From Aquipseudomonas alcaligenes (GTDB lineage: Bacteria; Pseudomonadota; Gammaproteobacteria; Pseudomonadales; Pseudomonadaceae): a DNA stretch of 64,000 bases. The position numbers and the translations under genes were made by a program. The notes beneath the pieces were generated by a model that was given only the letters and a program-made list of their open reading frames with translations, was not told the DNA's origin and ran no database searches. Within the stretch, counting starts at the first letter, position 1, and every line of letters starts with the position of its first letter. The stretch lies in assembly GCF_900156545.1 (NCBI RefSeq), contig NZ_FTNW01000002.1, positions 558,001-622,000 on the forward strand. Direction: 5' to 3'. Below are positions 9,763 to 19,021 of the stretch, in pieces.

Positions 9763-11595
9763 TCACGCGGCCTTGCGCCGGCGCCACAGCCACAGAGCCA
9801 GTACGCCGAGGGTCAGCAGCAGCGGCACGGCAAGGATATTGGCCAGCTTGAGGGTGCGCCCCAGCGCCTCGATGTCGGCATTGAGCTGGAAACGCACCTC
9901 GCGCAGTTCCTTGCGGATACGCAACTTCTCGTCGAGGAACTGCTGCACCGCCGCCTGCTGCTCGGGGGTCAGTTCCAGAGCCTTGCTCGGGTCCTGCTGC
10001 TGCAGCGAGGCGAGCTTCTGGTCGGTCTCGGCCAGGCGCTTCTGCAGGTCCTCTTCCTTGACCCGGAACTGCGCCTCGGCCTCACGCTGCAGCGCCTCGA
10101 CCACCTCGAACGGGCGGCTGAAGCGCCCGCGCGAACGCACGCTGATCAGCGCATCGCTGCCAGCCAGGTTGTCCAGCGCATTGATGGCGAAACCGGCGTT
10201 GTCGGCGAACGGCTGCGGCACGCGCTGACCGAAGAAGTCCTGCACCTGCACCCACATGCGGTCAGTCAGCAGGTCGGTATCGGCCACGGCGATCACGTTG
10301 ATGTTCTCGGCGGACTTCAGGCCATCCTTCTGCCCCTCGATACCGTTGGGGTAGGCGGACTGCGCCGGACCGCTGATGCGCGCGGCGATGGCATAGCGCT
10401 CGCCGGTCGGCTCCAGGTCACGCATCAGCTCGCCGGGATTGGCCAGCATGCTGAAACGCGCCGCCTCGAACGGCATGGCGTACTCGGAACTCTGCAGCAG
10501 CGGCACGAACTGGGTCTTGGCGCCCTCGATCGGCTCCAGGATACCGCTGGTGGCGATGTTGATGGTCTCCAGACCGGCCGTGGCCACATCCTCCTGGCTC
10601 ATGGCGCGCTGCGGCAGCGCCAGCCAGGCGGCATGGCGGGCCGGCGGCTGGCCCTGGCCCATGCTCACCGACAGCGCGTAGGAGCCATCACCGAGCACCT
10701 TGTCCGGCACCAGGCGCAGGCCCCAGGCCTTGAACAGCGGCTCCAGGTCGGACGACTTGCCGGCATCGTCACCCGGCAGCATGGGCTGGGCATTGTCCGC
10801 CTCGGCCAGCGGGTCGACGAACACCAGCAGCTTGCCGCCGCGCAGGACGAACTGGTCGATGGCGTACAGGGTCGCCTCCGGCAGGCTCTTCGGGTGCACC
10901 AGCAGCAGTACCGAGACCTCGTCCGGAATCTTGTCGATGCCGGCCTTGAGGCTGTCGATCTTGAACAGCTGGCGCACTTCCTCCATCACCATCCAGGGTG
11001 CGGTGGGCTGGCGCGCCATCATGTCGAAGCCGCCATTGAGCTGCAGCCCGGAAAGCAGTCCGATCACCGGCCGCTCTGGCTTGGCCAGGCCCTGCACCAG
11101 CTGGCTCAGCTGGTATTCGAGGAACTCCTCCTGGTCCAGCGGGAAGAACGGGATGATCTGCTTGTCGTCCACCGCATTGGTGCCCGCCAGGCCGAAGTAG
11201 ATCTGCTCGCCGCTCTGGTTCGCCGGCACGGCCTGCAGGCCGAAGCCGGCGGCCTTGTCCTCGTCCTCGGAGAAAGGCTCGGGGTCGACGATGTGCAGCT
11301 TGATCTTGCCGTCCGCCGCACGCTCGTAGGCCTTGAGCATCTCTTCCACGCGCACCGCATAGTTGCGCAGCACCGGCAGGTCGCGGGCGGCCTTGTCGGA
11401 GTAGAAGAAGTACAGGTTGATCGGCTCGTCGAGCTCGCCAAGGATGCGCTCGGTGCCTTCGGAGATGGTGTAGAGCTTCTGCTCGGTCAGGTCCAGGCGG
11501 GCATTGCCCAGGCCCAGGGCCGAGAGCATGTTGAAGGCCAGGAAGGCCACGGCGATCAGCAACAGGCCGGCACCGGAATACATCAATTTCTTCAT
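9763..11595 (-). CDS. GldG-like ABC transporter auxiliary protein
   Basis: A 610-residue protein with membrane segments at the N-terminus (about 7-28) and near the C-terminus (about 583-603), holding a large periplasmic domain between them. The segment Y-T-I-S-E-G-T-E-R-I-L and the following domain match GldG/DUF4350-type proteins, which in gliding Bacteroidetes form an ABC complex with GldA and GldF. A coiled-coil rich in Q, E and L spans roughly residues 500-575. The family is common in non-gliding proteobacteria, where its role is unknown. It starts 2 bp after the permease stop, so the genes are coupled. Confidence 0.85.
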   Translation of the reverse strand: MKKLMYSGAGLLLIAVAFLAFNMLSALGLGNARLDLTEQKLYTISEGTERILGELDEPINLYFFYSDKAARDLPVLRNYAVRVEEMLKAYERAADGKIKLHIVDPEPFSEDEDKAAGFGLQAVPANQSGEQIYFGLAGTNAVDDKQIIPFFPLDQEEFLEYQLSQLVQGLAKPERPVIGLLSGLQLNGGFDMMARQPTAPWMVMEEVRQLFKIDSLKAGIDKIPDEVSVLLLVHPKSLPEATLYAIDQFVLRGGKLLVFVDPLAEADNAQPMLPGDDAGKSSDLEPLFKAWGLRLVPDKVLGDGSYALSVSMGQGQPPARHAAWLALPQRAMSQEDVATAGLETINIATSGILEPIEGAKTQFVPLLQSSEYAMPFEAARFSMLANPGELMRDLEPTGERYAIAARISGPAQSAYPNGIEGQKDGLKSAENINVIAVADTDLLTDRMWVQVQDFFGQRVPQPFADNAGFAINALDNLAGSDALISVRSRGRFSRPFEVVEALQREAEAQFRVKEEDLQKRLAETDQKLASLQQQDPSKALELTPEQQAAVQQFLDEKLRIRKELREVRFQLNADIEALGRTLKLANILAVPLLLTLGVLALWLWRRRKAA

Positions 11596-11597
11596 GA

Positions 11598-12329
11598 TCA
11601 GTCAGCCTTCTTCAGATCGACCACGATGGCGGTGGCGGCAAGCCAGGCGGCCATCAGGGATATGAAATAGAGCAGGTCGCGCAGGTCGATCACGCCCTTG
11701 CTGATCGCGTCGAAGCGGGTCAGGAAGCTCAGCGAGGCGACCGCGTCGAGCAGCCATTGCGGAGCCCAGGACAGCGCATCGAGCACCATCGGGAAGCCGC
11801 TGACGATGAACAGGAAGCAGGCGCTGACGGCGAGGATGAAGGCGATCACCTGGTTCTTCGCCAGGGCCGACATGCACGAGCCGATGGCCAGGTAAGAGCC
11901 CGCCAGCAGCCAGCTGCCGAAGTAGCCGGTGAAGATCGCGCCGTTGTCCGGCTCACCCAGGTAGTTGACCGTGATGATCATCGGGAAGGTCAGCAGCAGG
12001 GCGATGCCGGCGAACACCCAGGCGGCGAGGAACTTGCCCAGTACCGCGTCGGTACGGGTGATCGGCAGGGTCATCAGCAGCTCGATGGAGCCGGACTTGC
12101 GCTCCTCGGCCCACAGGCGCATGGCAATCGCCGGCACCAGGAACAGGTACAGCCAGGGGTGGAAGTTGAAGAACGGCGCCAGGTCCGCCTGGCCGCTTTC
12201 GTAGAAGCCGCCCAGGTAGAAGGTGAAGACCCCGGACAGCACCAGGAAGATCAGGATAAACACGTACGCAAGAGGGGTAGCGAAATAGCTGGCCAGCTCG
12301 CGCTTGAAGATCACGGTCAACTGCTTCAT
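11598..12329 (-). CDS. ABC-2 type permease (GldF-like)
   Basis: A 243-residue permease with six predicted membrane helices, of the ABC-2 export class. The early segment F-K-R-E-L-A-S-Y-F-A-T-P-L-A-Y-V and R-L-W-A-E-E-R-K-S-G-S-I-E-L-L-M-T-L-P are hallmarks of GldF/NosY-type permeases. The ATG overlaps the stop of the ATPase gene (ATGA), showing a tight operon. The substrate is unknown; class-mates move lipids, polysaccharides or proteins, or act mechanically on the envelope. Confidence 0.88.
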   Translation of the reverse strand: MKQLTVIFKRELASYFATPLAYVFILIFLVLSGVFTFYLGGFYESGQADLAPFFNFHPWLYLFLVPAIAMRLWAEERKSGSIELLMTLPITRTDAVLGKFLAAWVFAGIALLLTFPMIITVNYLGEPDNGAIFTGYFGSWLLAGSYLAIGSCMSALAKNQVIAFILAVSACFLFIVSGFPMVLDALSWAPQWLLDAVASLSFLTRFDAISKGVIDLRDLLYFISLMAAWLAATAIVVDLKKAD

Positions 12330-13246
12330 GCCGCTTCTCCCCGGGTCAGGCTGCGGAACACTTCATCGAGCCGGCCACGTTCCACGTCCAGCTCCTTCAC
12401 CTGCCAGCCACGCTGGCGAATCAGCTCGTTGACCTGCGGGAAGATCACCTGGCCAGGCGCGGCCAGCAGGGTCAGGCTGCCCTCGGCGTTGTCTTCCACG
12501 CCGGCCACGCCCGGCAGGGCGGCCAGCGCCGCGCGGTCCAGCTCACCCTCGGCGACCAGGGTCACGGCCTGGTGGTAGCGCGAGCGGCTCTCCAGCTCCA
12601 TCGGGGTGCCATCGGCCACTACCTTGCCGGCGGCGATCACCACAGCGCGGGTGCACACCGCCGACACTTCTTCGAGAATGTGGGTGGAAATGATCACGAT
12701 CTTGTCCTTGGCCAGGCTCTGGATCAGCTTGCGCACCTGGTGCTTCTGGTTCGGGTCGAGGCCGTCGGTGGGCTCGTCGAGGATCAGTACGCGCGGATCA
12801 TGCAGGATCGCCTGGGCCAGGCCGACACGGCGCTTGAAGCCCTTGGACAGGGTCTCGATGCTCTGTTCCAGCACCTTGTCCAGCTCGACCTGCTCGACCG
12901 CACGCTGCACCCGCTGCTTTTTCTCGGCACCGCGATAGCCACGCACTTCCGCGATGAATTCGAGGAAGCCGCGCACCGTCATGTCGCCATAGCAGGGCGC
13001 GCCTTCCGGCAGGTAGCCGATCTGCTGCTGGGCCTTGAGGGTGTCGCTCTGGATATCGAAGCCGAGAATGCTGGCCGTACCGGAGGTCGGCGCCAGGAAC
13101 CCGGTGAGCATCTTCATGGTGGTGGATTTACCGGCCCCGTTGGGGCCGAGGAAGCCCAGCACTTCCCCCTGCTGGACCTGAAAACTGAGGCCATCGACGG
13201 CCGTATGGTGGGCAAAACGCTTGGTTAGATTTTTTATTTCGATCAT
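12326..13246 (-). CDS. ABC transporter ATP-binding protein (GldA-like)
   Basis: A 306-residue ATPase and first gene of the operon. It has Walker A (G-P-N-G-A-G-K-S-T-T), the Q-loop around G-Y-L-P-E-G, a divergent signature segment (L-S-K-G-F-K-R-R-V-G-L-A-Q-A), Walker B (V-L-I-L-D-E-P-T-D-G-L-D) and the switch His in S-T-H-I-L-E-E-V. The start at 13246 gives M-I-E-I-K-N-L-T-K-R-F; a second in-frame ATG lies three codons upstream at 13255 and cannot be excluded. It is divergent from plsB. Confidence 0.9.
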   Translation of the reverse strand: MIEIKNLTKRFAHHTAVDGLSFQVQQGEVLGFLGPNGAGKSTTMKMLTGFLAPTSGTASILGFDIQSDTLKAQQQIGYLPEGAPCYGDMTVRGFLEFIAEVRGYRGAEKKQRVQRAVEQVELDKVLEQSIETLSKGFKRRVGLAQAILHDPRVLILDEPTDGLDPNQKHQVRKLIQSLAKDKIVIISTHILEEVSAVCTRAVVIAAGKVVADGTPMELESRSRYHQAVTLVAEGELDRAALAALPGVAGVEDNAEGSLTLLAAPGQVIFPQVNELIRQRGWQVKELDVERGRLDEVFRSLTRGEAA

Positions 13247-13508
13247 GGCTCTCATCCCGACGGGAGAAACCCCGGGCCATGCTGACCACGGGGGCCCTGC
13301 AAACGCTGGCGGACTATAAAAGTCGACCTGCGGCATGGCAAGACAGCGGCTTTTAGGAAAAGTTGCAGCGCCACCGCCATTGGCTCACAGGCCAGTAACG
13401 ACGCGGCATCGGGTGAACACTTGTACCGGCGGCGCTTTTGCCGCAGCGGGGCGAATGCGGCACACTAGCCGCCCCGAGCGCATGCTCGTTTTTTCACAGC
13501 CGCAATCT

Positions 13509-15995
13509 ATGACCCGCTCCCCGCTCCGCCGCCTCGCCTTTGGTGCCCTGCGTCGCCTGCTGTTCCTCTGGGTACGCTCGGAAACCATCAACCAGTCGTC
13601 CTTCAACCTGCGCCTGGATCGCAGCAAGCCGGTGTTCTACGTGCTGCAGCAACCCTCGGCGGCGGACCTGGCGGTGGTGGATCGGGAATGCAGCAAGGCC
13701 GGCCTGCCGCGCCCGGTCCTGCCGGTGGCGATCGGCGAGCAGATGGAGCCGGCGGCGTTCTTCTACCTGACCCGCTCGCCCAGCTGGTTCGGCGGCCATG
13801 ACAAGCGCGGCGCGCCGCCCACCCTGCAGCGCATTCTCGCCAGCCTCGACGGTAATGCCGTGGACGACGCTCAGATCGTCCCGGTCAGCGTGTTCTGGGG
13901 CCAGTCGCCGGATCGCGAAACCAGCCCCTGGAAGCTGCTGTTCGCTGACACCTGGGCTGTCACCGGGCGCCTGCGCAAGCTGGTCAGCATCCTGATCCTC
14001 GGGCGCAAGACCCGCGTGCAGTTCTCCGCGCCGATCCACCTGCGCGAGCTGCTCGACCAGAACAAGGGCCGTGAACGTACCCTGCGCATGGTCCAGCGCA
14101 TCCTCCGTGTGCACTTCCGCAACCTGAAGACCACGGTAATCGGCCCCGACGTCTCGCACCGCCGCAACCTGGTCAAAGGCCTGATCCACGGCCCGCTGGT
14201 ACGCCAGGCCATCGCCGAGGAAGTCGAACGCGACAAGATCAGCGTCGAGAAGGCCGAGGCCAAGGCCCTGCATTACGGCAACGAGATCGCCTCGGACTAC
14301 ACCTACACCGCCATCCGCTTCCTGGAAACGGTGCTCAGCTGGTTCTGGAACAAGCTGTACGAGGGCATCCAGGTCAACCACCTGGAGGCGGTGCGCGACA
14401 TCGCCCACGGCCACGAGATCATCTACGTGCCCTGCCACCGCAGCCATATCGACTACCTGCTGCTGTCCTACCTGCTATTCCGCAACGGCCTGACGCCGCC
14501 GCACATCGCTGCCGGCATCAACCTCAATATGCCGGTGGTCGGCGGCATCCTGCGCCGCGGTGGCGCCTTCTTCATGCGCCGCACCTTCAAGGGCAACCCG
14601 CTGTACACCGCGGTGTTCAACGAATACCTGCACACCCTGTTCAGCAAGGGCTTCCCGGTCGAGTACTTCGTCGAGGGCGGCCGCTCGCGTACCGGCCGCA
14701 CCCTGCAGCCGAAGACCGGCATGTTGGCCATCACCCTGCGCAGCTTCCTGCGTTCCAATCGCCTGCCGATCGCCTTCGTGCCCGTCTATATCGGCTACGA
14801 GCGCGTGCTCGAAGGCCGCACCTACCTGGGCGAGCTGCGCGGCGCGGCGAAGAAGAAGGAGTCGATCTTCGATATCTTCAAGGTCATCGGCGCCATCCGT
14901 AAGCAGCGTTTCGGCAGCGTGCACGTCAACTTCGGTGAGCCGATCAAGCTGGCCGAGTTCCTCGACGCCGAGCAGCCGGGCTGGCGCACCCAGGACCACG
15001 GCGAGCAGTTCCGCCCGGCCTGGCTGAACGCCACCACCAACCGCCTCGGCGCCAAGGTGGCGCAGCACCTCAACGAAGCGGCGGCGATCAACCCGGTCAA
15101 CCTGGTCGGCCTGGCCCTGCTCTCCACCAGCAAGCTGGCGCTGGACGAGCAGGCCCTGGCACGCGTGCTCGACCTGTACCTGGCGCTGCTGCGCAAGGTG
15201 CCCTATTCGCCCCACGCCACCCTGCCGGAAGGCGACGGCCAGGACCTGATCCGCTACGTGCAGAGCATGGACCTGCTGGCCGAACAGAAGGATGCACTGG
15301 GCAAGATCCTCTACCTGGACGAGCAGAACGCCGTCCTGATGACCTATTACCGTAACAACGTGCTGCACGTGTTCGCCCTGCCCGCCCTGCTGGCCAGCTT
15401 CTTCCTCAGCAGCTCGCGCATGAGCCGCGAACAGATCCTGCGCTACTGCAGCGCGCTCTACCCCTACCTGCAGTCGGAGCTGTTCATCCGCTTCACCGAG
15501 GAGGGACTGGAGGGCGTGGTCGACCAGTGGCTGGAAGCCTTCGTCGAACAGGGCCTGCTGCGCCGCGAGGACGACATGTTCATTCGCCCGGCGCCCAGCT
15601 CGCGTCAGTTCGTCCTGCTCACCCTGCTGGCCCGCGCCATCGTGCAGACCCTGCAGCGCTTCTACATGGCCACCGCCCTGCTGCTCAACGCCGGACAGTA
15701 CGCCCTGTCCGCCGAGGAGCTGGAGAACCTCTGCGTGGTCATGGCCCAGCGCCTGTCGATCCTGCATGGCCTCAACGCCCCGGAGTTCTTCGACAAAAGC
15801 CTGTTCCGCCACTTCATCCAGACCCTGCTCGACCAGGGCGTGCTGCGCCAGAACGGCGAAGGCAAGCTCAGCCACCACCCGCAGCTCACCGAACTGGTGG
15901 AAGGCGTGGCCAAGCGCGTACTGCCGGCGGAGATCCGCATGTCGATCCGCCAGGTGGCGCTGGAACGAGGAGAGGAACCACAGGCGCCGGCCTGA
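13509..15995 (+). CDS. plsB: Glycerol-3-phosphate 1-O-acyltransferase
   Basis: An 828-residue membrane-bound acyltransferase making 1-acyl-glycerol-3-phosphate, the first step of phospholipid synthesis. The four acyltransferase motifs are intact: H310-R-S-H-I-D315 (HX4D), [20 protein letters not shown], and [11 protein letters not shown]. Length fits PlsB (about 810-835). The ATG at 13509 gives [11 protein letters not shown], the expected N-terminus; earlier in-frame starts at 13482 and 13335 look unlikely. The 262-bp gap to the divergent ABC operon holds both promoters. Confidence 0.95.
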   Translation: MTRSPLRRLAFGALRRLLFLWVRSETINQSSFNLRLDRSKPVFYVLQQPSAADLAVVDRECSKAGLPRPVLPVAIGEQMEPAAFFYLTRSPSWFGGHDKRGAPPTLQRILASLDGNAVDDAQIVPVSVFWGQSPDRETSPWKLLFADTWAVTGRLRKLVSILILGRKTRVQFSAPIHLRELLDQNKGRERTLRMVQRILRVHFRNLKTTVIGPDVSHRRNLVKGLIHGPLVRQAIAEEVERDKISVEKAEAKALHYGNEIASDYTYTAIRFLETVLSWFWNKLYEGIQVNHLEAVRDIAHGHEIIYVPCHRSHIDYLLLSYLLFRNGLTPPHIAAGINLNMPVVGGILRRGGAFFMRRTFKGNPLYTAVFNEYLHTLFSKGFPVEYFVEGGRSRTGRTLQPKTGMLAITLRSFLRSNRLPIAFVPVYIGYERVLEGRTYLGELRGAAKKKESIFDIFKVIGAIRKQRFGSVHVNFGEPIKLAEFLDAEQPGWRTQDHGEQFRPAWLNATTNRLGAKVAQHLNEAAAINPVNLVGLALLSTSKLALDEQALARVLDLYLALLRKVPYSPHATLPEGDGQDLIRYVQSMDLLAEQKDALGKILYLDEQNAVLMTYYRNNVLHVFALPALLASFFLSSSRMSREQILRYCSALYPYLQSELFIRFTEEGLEGVVDQWLEAFVEQGLLRREDDMFIRPAPSSRQFVLLTLLARAIVQTLQRFYMATALLLNAGQYALSAEELENLCVVMAQRLSILHGLNAPEFFDKSLFRHFIQTLLDQGVLRQNGEGKLSHHPQLTELVEGVAKRVLPAEIRMSIRQVALERGEEPQAPA

Positions 15996-16113
15996 CGGGC
16001 AAGGCCCCCGCGCCAGCCGCCATCCCATGCTATAGAGATAGGGCGGGACAACGCGAAACAGCAGCCAGCCGATTTCACCCAGCCCGCACAAGGCTGGCGA
16101 TGAGGAGGTGTCG

Positions 16114-17238
16114 ATGCGCGTGATGATCGTGGACGACGACCCCTGGCTGGCCGATCTGCTCAAGCAACTGGTGCAGAGCGTTCGCCCGGCGGCCGAGATC
16201 GATTGCCATGGGCAACTGCAAGGCGCCATCGCAGCCTACAACCAGCACACTTACGACCTGATCCTGGCGGACTGGAATCTGCCGGATGGCAGCGGTGTCG
16301 ATCTGCTGCGTCATGTCCGCAGGACCAGCGCCAGCCTGCCGCTGATACTGGTCACGGGGCGCTCCGACCGCGACAGCGTCATGGAAGCCAGGCCGCTGCA
16401 CATCAACGCCTACATTACCAAACCCTTCGACATCCCCAAGGTGCAGGACTGCATCGAGCAGTTGCTCCCCAAGAGCACTGCCAGCAGGCCACCCACCCAC
16501 GAGGCTCCCGACTTCCTGACACACCTGGGCCGCCTATCGCCCGCCGAACTGGACCTGCCCCTGCTGAACGGGGTGAAAGAGAAACTGAAACGGGTCAGCC
16601 AGGGCGTCCCGATCGACTTTCGCGAGCTCATCGCCAGCTGGCAGCACGATGCCGCCCTGTGCGCCTATCTGATTTCAGCCGCCAACAGTGCGGCCTATGG
16701 CGGCTCCGCCAGCCCCTGCAATAGCCTGGGCGAAGCGCTGCACCGACTGGGCGGCAAGACCAGCCTCAACCTGGCCGTCGCGATGGCGCTGCGGCAAGCC
16801 TCTGTCAGCAGCAATCTGCTGATCGAGGTGATGCTCGAGGACCACCTGAAAGCCGCTGAGCGCCTGGCCGAGCAGGTAGTGACGCTGGCCAGACAATGCG
16901 ATATCGACCCCGCGCCCCTGCAGATCGCCGCCTTGCTGCACCGCATCGGCGAACTGTGCGTATTGCTGCAGGCCCAGCAATGGGTGGCACGCGCTCAGGA
17001 TGTGGACGACAACCAGTTGCTGAGTGCCCTGAGCGAGCACGCGCGCTCGTTCGCCATCGCGCTGAAGACCCACTGGGGCCTGCCGATGGCACTGCGGGAG
17101 CTGATCGGCGCGGTCTATGCGCTACCGCAGGTACAGGTGCACCGGGAACAGGTACTGATGCGCCTGGCGGCGGCCATTTGCCAGGATGAGCCCGACGCGA
17201 CCGTCGATCGCCTCAAGCATCTCGCCGGGATTAGCTGA
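16114..17238 (+). CDS. Response regulator with REC and HDOD domains
   Basis: A 374-residue two-domain protein. The receiver domain (1-115) has the acidic pocket (V-D-D-D), phosphoacceptor D53 in L-A-D-W-N-L-P-D-G and K103 in I-T-K-P-F. An HDOD domain (about 150-350) follows, with the typical N-S-A-A-Y-G and A-A-L-L-H-R-I-G-E-L segments. HDOD is an HD-related regulatory module without the hydrolase metal site. AGGAGG lies five bases before the ATG at 16114, so this start is preferred over the GTG at 16108. It heads a three-gene signalling block with the GGDEF-EAL and hybrid kinase genes. Confidence 0.88.
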   Translation: MRVMIVDDDPWLADLLKQLVQSVRPAAEIDCHGQLQGAIAAYNQHTYDLILADWNLPDGSGVDLLRHVRRTSASLPLILVTGRSDRDSVMEARPLHINAYITKPFDIPKVQDCIEQLLPKSTASRPPTHEAPDFLTHLGRLSPAELDLPLLNGVKEKLKRVSQGVPIDFRELIASWQHDAALCAYLISAANSAAYGGSASPCNSLGEALHRLGGKTSLNLAVAMALRQASVSSNLLIEVMLEDHLKAAERLAEQVVTLARQCDIDPAPLQIAALLHRIGELCVLLQAQQWVARAQDVDDNQLLSALSEHARSFAIALKTHWGLPMALRELIGAVYALPQVQVHREQVLMRLAAAICQDEPDATVDRLKHLAGIS

Positions 17239-17287
17239 TACAGGTGGTCTAAGCTCACCGGGAGAAACGGAATTCCGGAGCAGACAT

Positions 17288-18997
17288 ATGCCCTCGTCAG
17301 CGTTCAGCTCGCTCCCGACAATCCTGATTGTCGACGACCAGCCCAGTGATGCGCTGATCCTCAAGGAAGCCGTGGCCGATCTGGGCGATGCGCTGGTGGC
17401 GCGCGATGGATCGATGGCACTCGACATTGCACGGTTTCGCCGCCCAGATCTGATTCTGCTGGACATTCAGCTACCCGGTACAAACGGTTTCGAACTGTGC
17501 CGCCAGCTGAAAGCCGATCCCAAGCTGTGTGACGCCGCCGTCATGTTCGTGACCAGCCACACGCAGGCCGACAATGAAATCCGTGCACTTGAGCTGGGCG
17601 GCGTCGACTTCATCCAGAAGCCTCTGAGCATTCCGGTGGTCAGGGCCCATGTCAAAGCGCACCTGAACCTGCGTAACGAAGCCAAGCGGCTGGCCTACTT
17701 CGACGCCCTCACGGGCCTGCCCAACCGCAGCCTGCTGATGGACAGGGCTACCCAGGCCATGCAGAAGGCGCACAGAAACATGGGCAAGGTCGCGCTGTTG
17801 CTGCTCGATCTGGACAACTTCAAGGGCATCAACGACACGATGGGCCATGCCCAGGGCGACGCGGTACTCAAGGAGATTGCCGCCCGACTCAGCCGGTGCG
17901 TGCGCAGTATCGACACCATCGGCCGCCCCGGAGGGGATGAATTCGTCATCCTGCTGCCCGAGGTAACCCGCCTGGAATCGGTCAGCGATTTCGCCGAACG
18001 GGTATTGCAAACCCTGGCCACGCCCATGCGAATCGACAACAACCGCTATGACCTGTCCGCAAGCATGGGCATCAGCATTTTCCCCGACGACAGCGACGAT
18101 CTGGAGTCCCTCTATCGTCATGCGGACTCGGCCATGTACCTGGCCAAGAAACAGGGCCGTAATCGCTATCGCTTCTTCTCCCAGGCGATCGAGAGCAGCA
18201 GCCGCGCCCGCCACCTGCTCGAAGGCCACATGCGCCGAGCCGTGGAACAGGGAGTCTTCGAGGTTTTCTACCAACTCAAAAGGGATACACAACACAATCG
18301 CCCCTGCGGCATCGAGGCACTGATCCGCTGGCGAAAGGCTGACGGCACACTGATTTCTCCCAACGACTTCATCCCACTGGCAGAAGAAACCGGCCTCATC
18401 GTGCAAATCGGCAAACAGGTGCTGGTCAAGGCCTGTAACGATGCCCAGCGCCTGCGCGCGGAGGGGCTAGAGCTACCGGTCAGCGTCAACATCTCGACCG
18501 TACAGTTTCGCGAAGAAGCCTTTCTGGCCATGGTCACCGGTATTCTGGAACAGACGGGGCTGCCGCCTCATCTGCTGGAGCTGGAAATCACCGAGGGGGT
18601 GCTGGCCGAAGACATCGTGCTCACCCGTCAACTGCTCAAGGACCTCAAGGCGCTGGGTATCAACATCGCCATTGACGACTTCGGCACCGGCTACTCCAGC
18701 CTTCTCTATCTGAAGCAGCTGCCCATCGACGTGCTGAAGATCGATCAGAGCTTCGTGCGCGACATGCTGGTCAGCCCCCGGGATACGGCCATCGTCGAGG
18801 CCATCATACGGCTTGCCCAGGCGTTGCATCTCGACCTGGTTGCCGAGGGGGTCGAGGCGATCGAACAGGCCCAGCGCCTGCGGGAGCTGGGCTGCTCGGT
18901 GATGCAAGGCTACCTATATGCCCGCCCGGCACCCTTTGACGAGCTGGTTCGGAGCCTGCTGGACCATGCCGAACGGCAGCAGAGTCATGGTTTCTGA
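17288..18997 (+). CDS. REC-GGDEF-EAL c-di-GMP turnover protein
   Basis: A 569-residue response regulator. The receiver (1-125) has phosphoacceptor D59 (L-L-D-I-Q-L-P-G). The diguanylate cyclase domain has an intact G-G-D-E-F (215-219) and an R-S-I-D inhibitory I-site five residues before it. The phosphodiesterase domain has E-A-L (343-345), D-D-F-G-T-G-Y-S, the K-I-D-Q-S-F segment and V-A-E-G-V-E. Both domains therefore look catalytically able, so net direction cannot be predicted. The gene starts 49 bp after the HDOD regulator and ends 24 bp before the hybrid kinase. Start chosen at 17288 for its CGGAG site. Confidence 0.92.
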   Translation: MPSSAFSSLPTILIVDDQPSDALILKEAVADLGDALVARDGSMALDIARFRRPDLILLDIQLPGTNGFELCRQLKADPKLCDAAVMFVTSHTQADNEIRALELGGVDFIQKPLSIPVVRAHVKAHLNLRNEAKRLAYFDALTGLPNRSLLMDRATQAMQKAHRNMGKVALLLLDLDNFKGINDTMGHAQGDAVLKEIAARLSRCVRSIDTIGRPGGDEFVILLPEVTRLESVSDFAERVLQTLATPMRIDNNRYDLSASMGISIFPDDSDDLESLYRHADSAMYLAKKQGRNRYRFFSQAIESSSRARHLLEGHMRRAVEQGVFEVFYQLKRDTQHNRPCGIEALIRWRKADGTLISPNDFIPLAEETGLIVQIGKQVLVKACNDAQRLRAEGLELPVSVNISTVQFREEAFLAMVTGILEQTGLPPHLLELEITEGVLAEDIVLTRQLLKDLKALGINIAIDDFGTGYSSLLYLKQLPIDVLKIDQSFVRDMLVSPRDTAIVEAIIRLAQALHLDLVAEGVEAIEQAQRLRELGCSVMQGYLYARPAPFDELVRSLLDHAERQQSHGF

Positions 18998-19021
18998 AGC
19001 CGCGGCAGGACATCCAAATCG

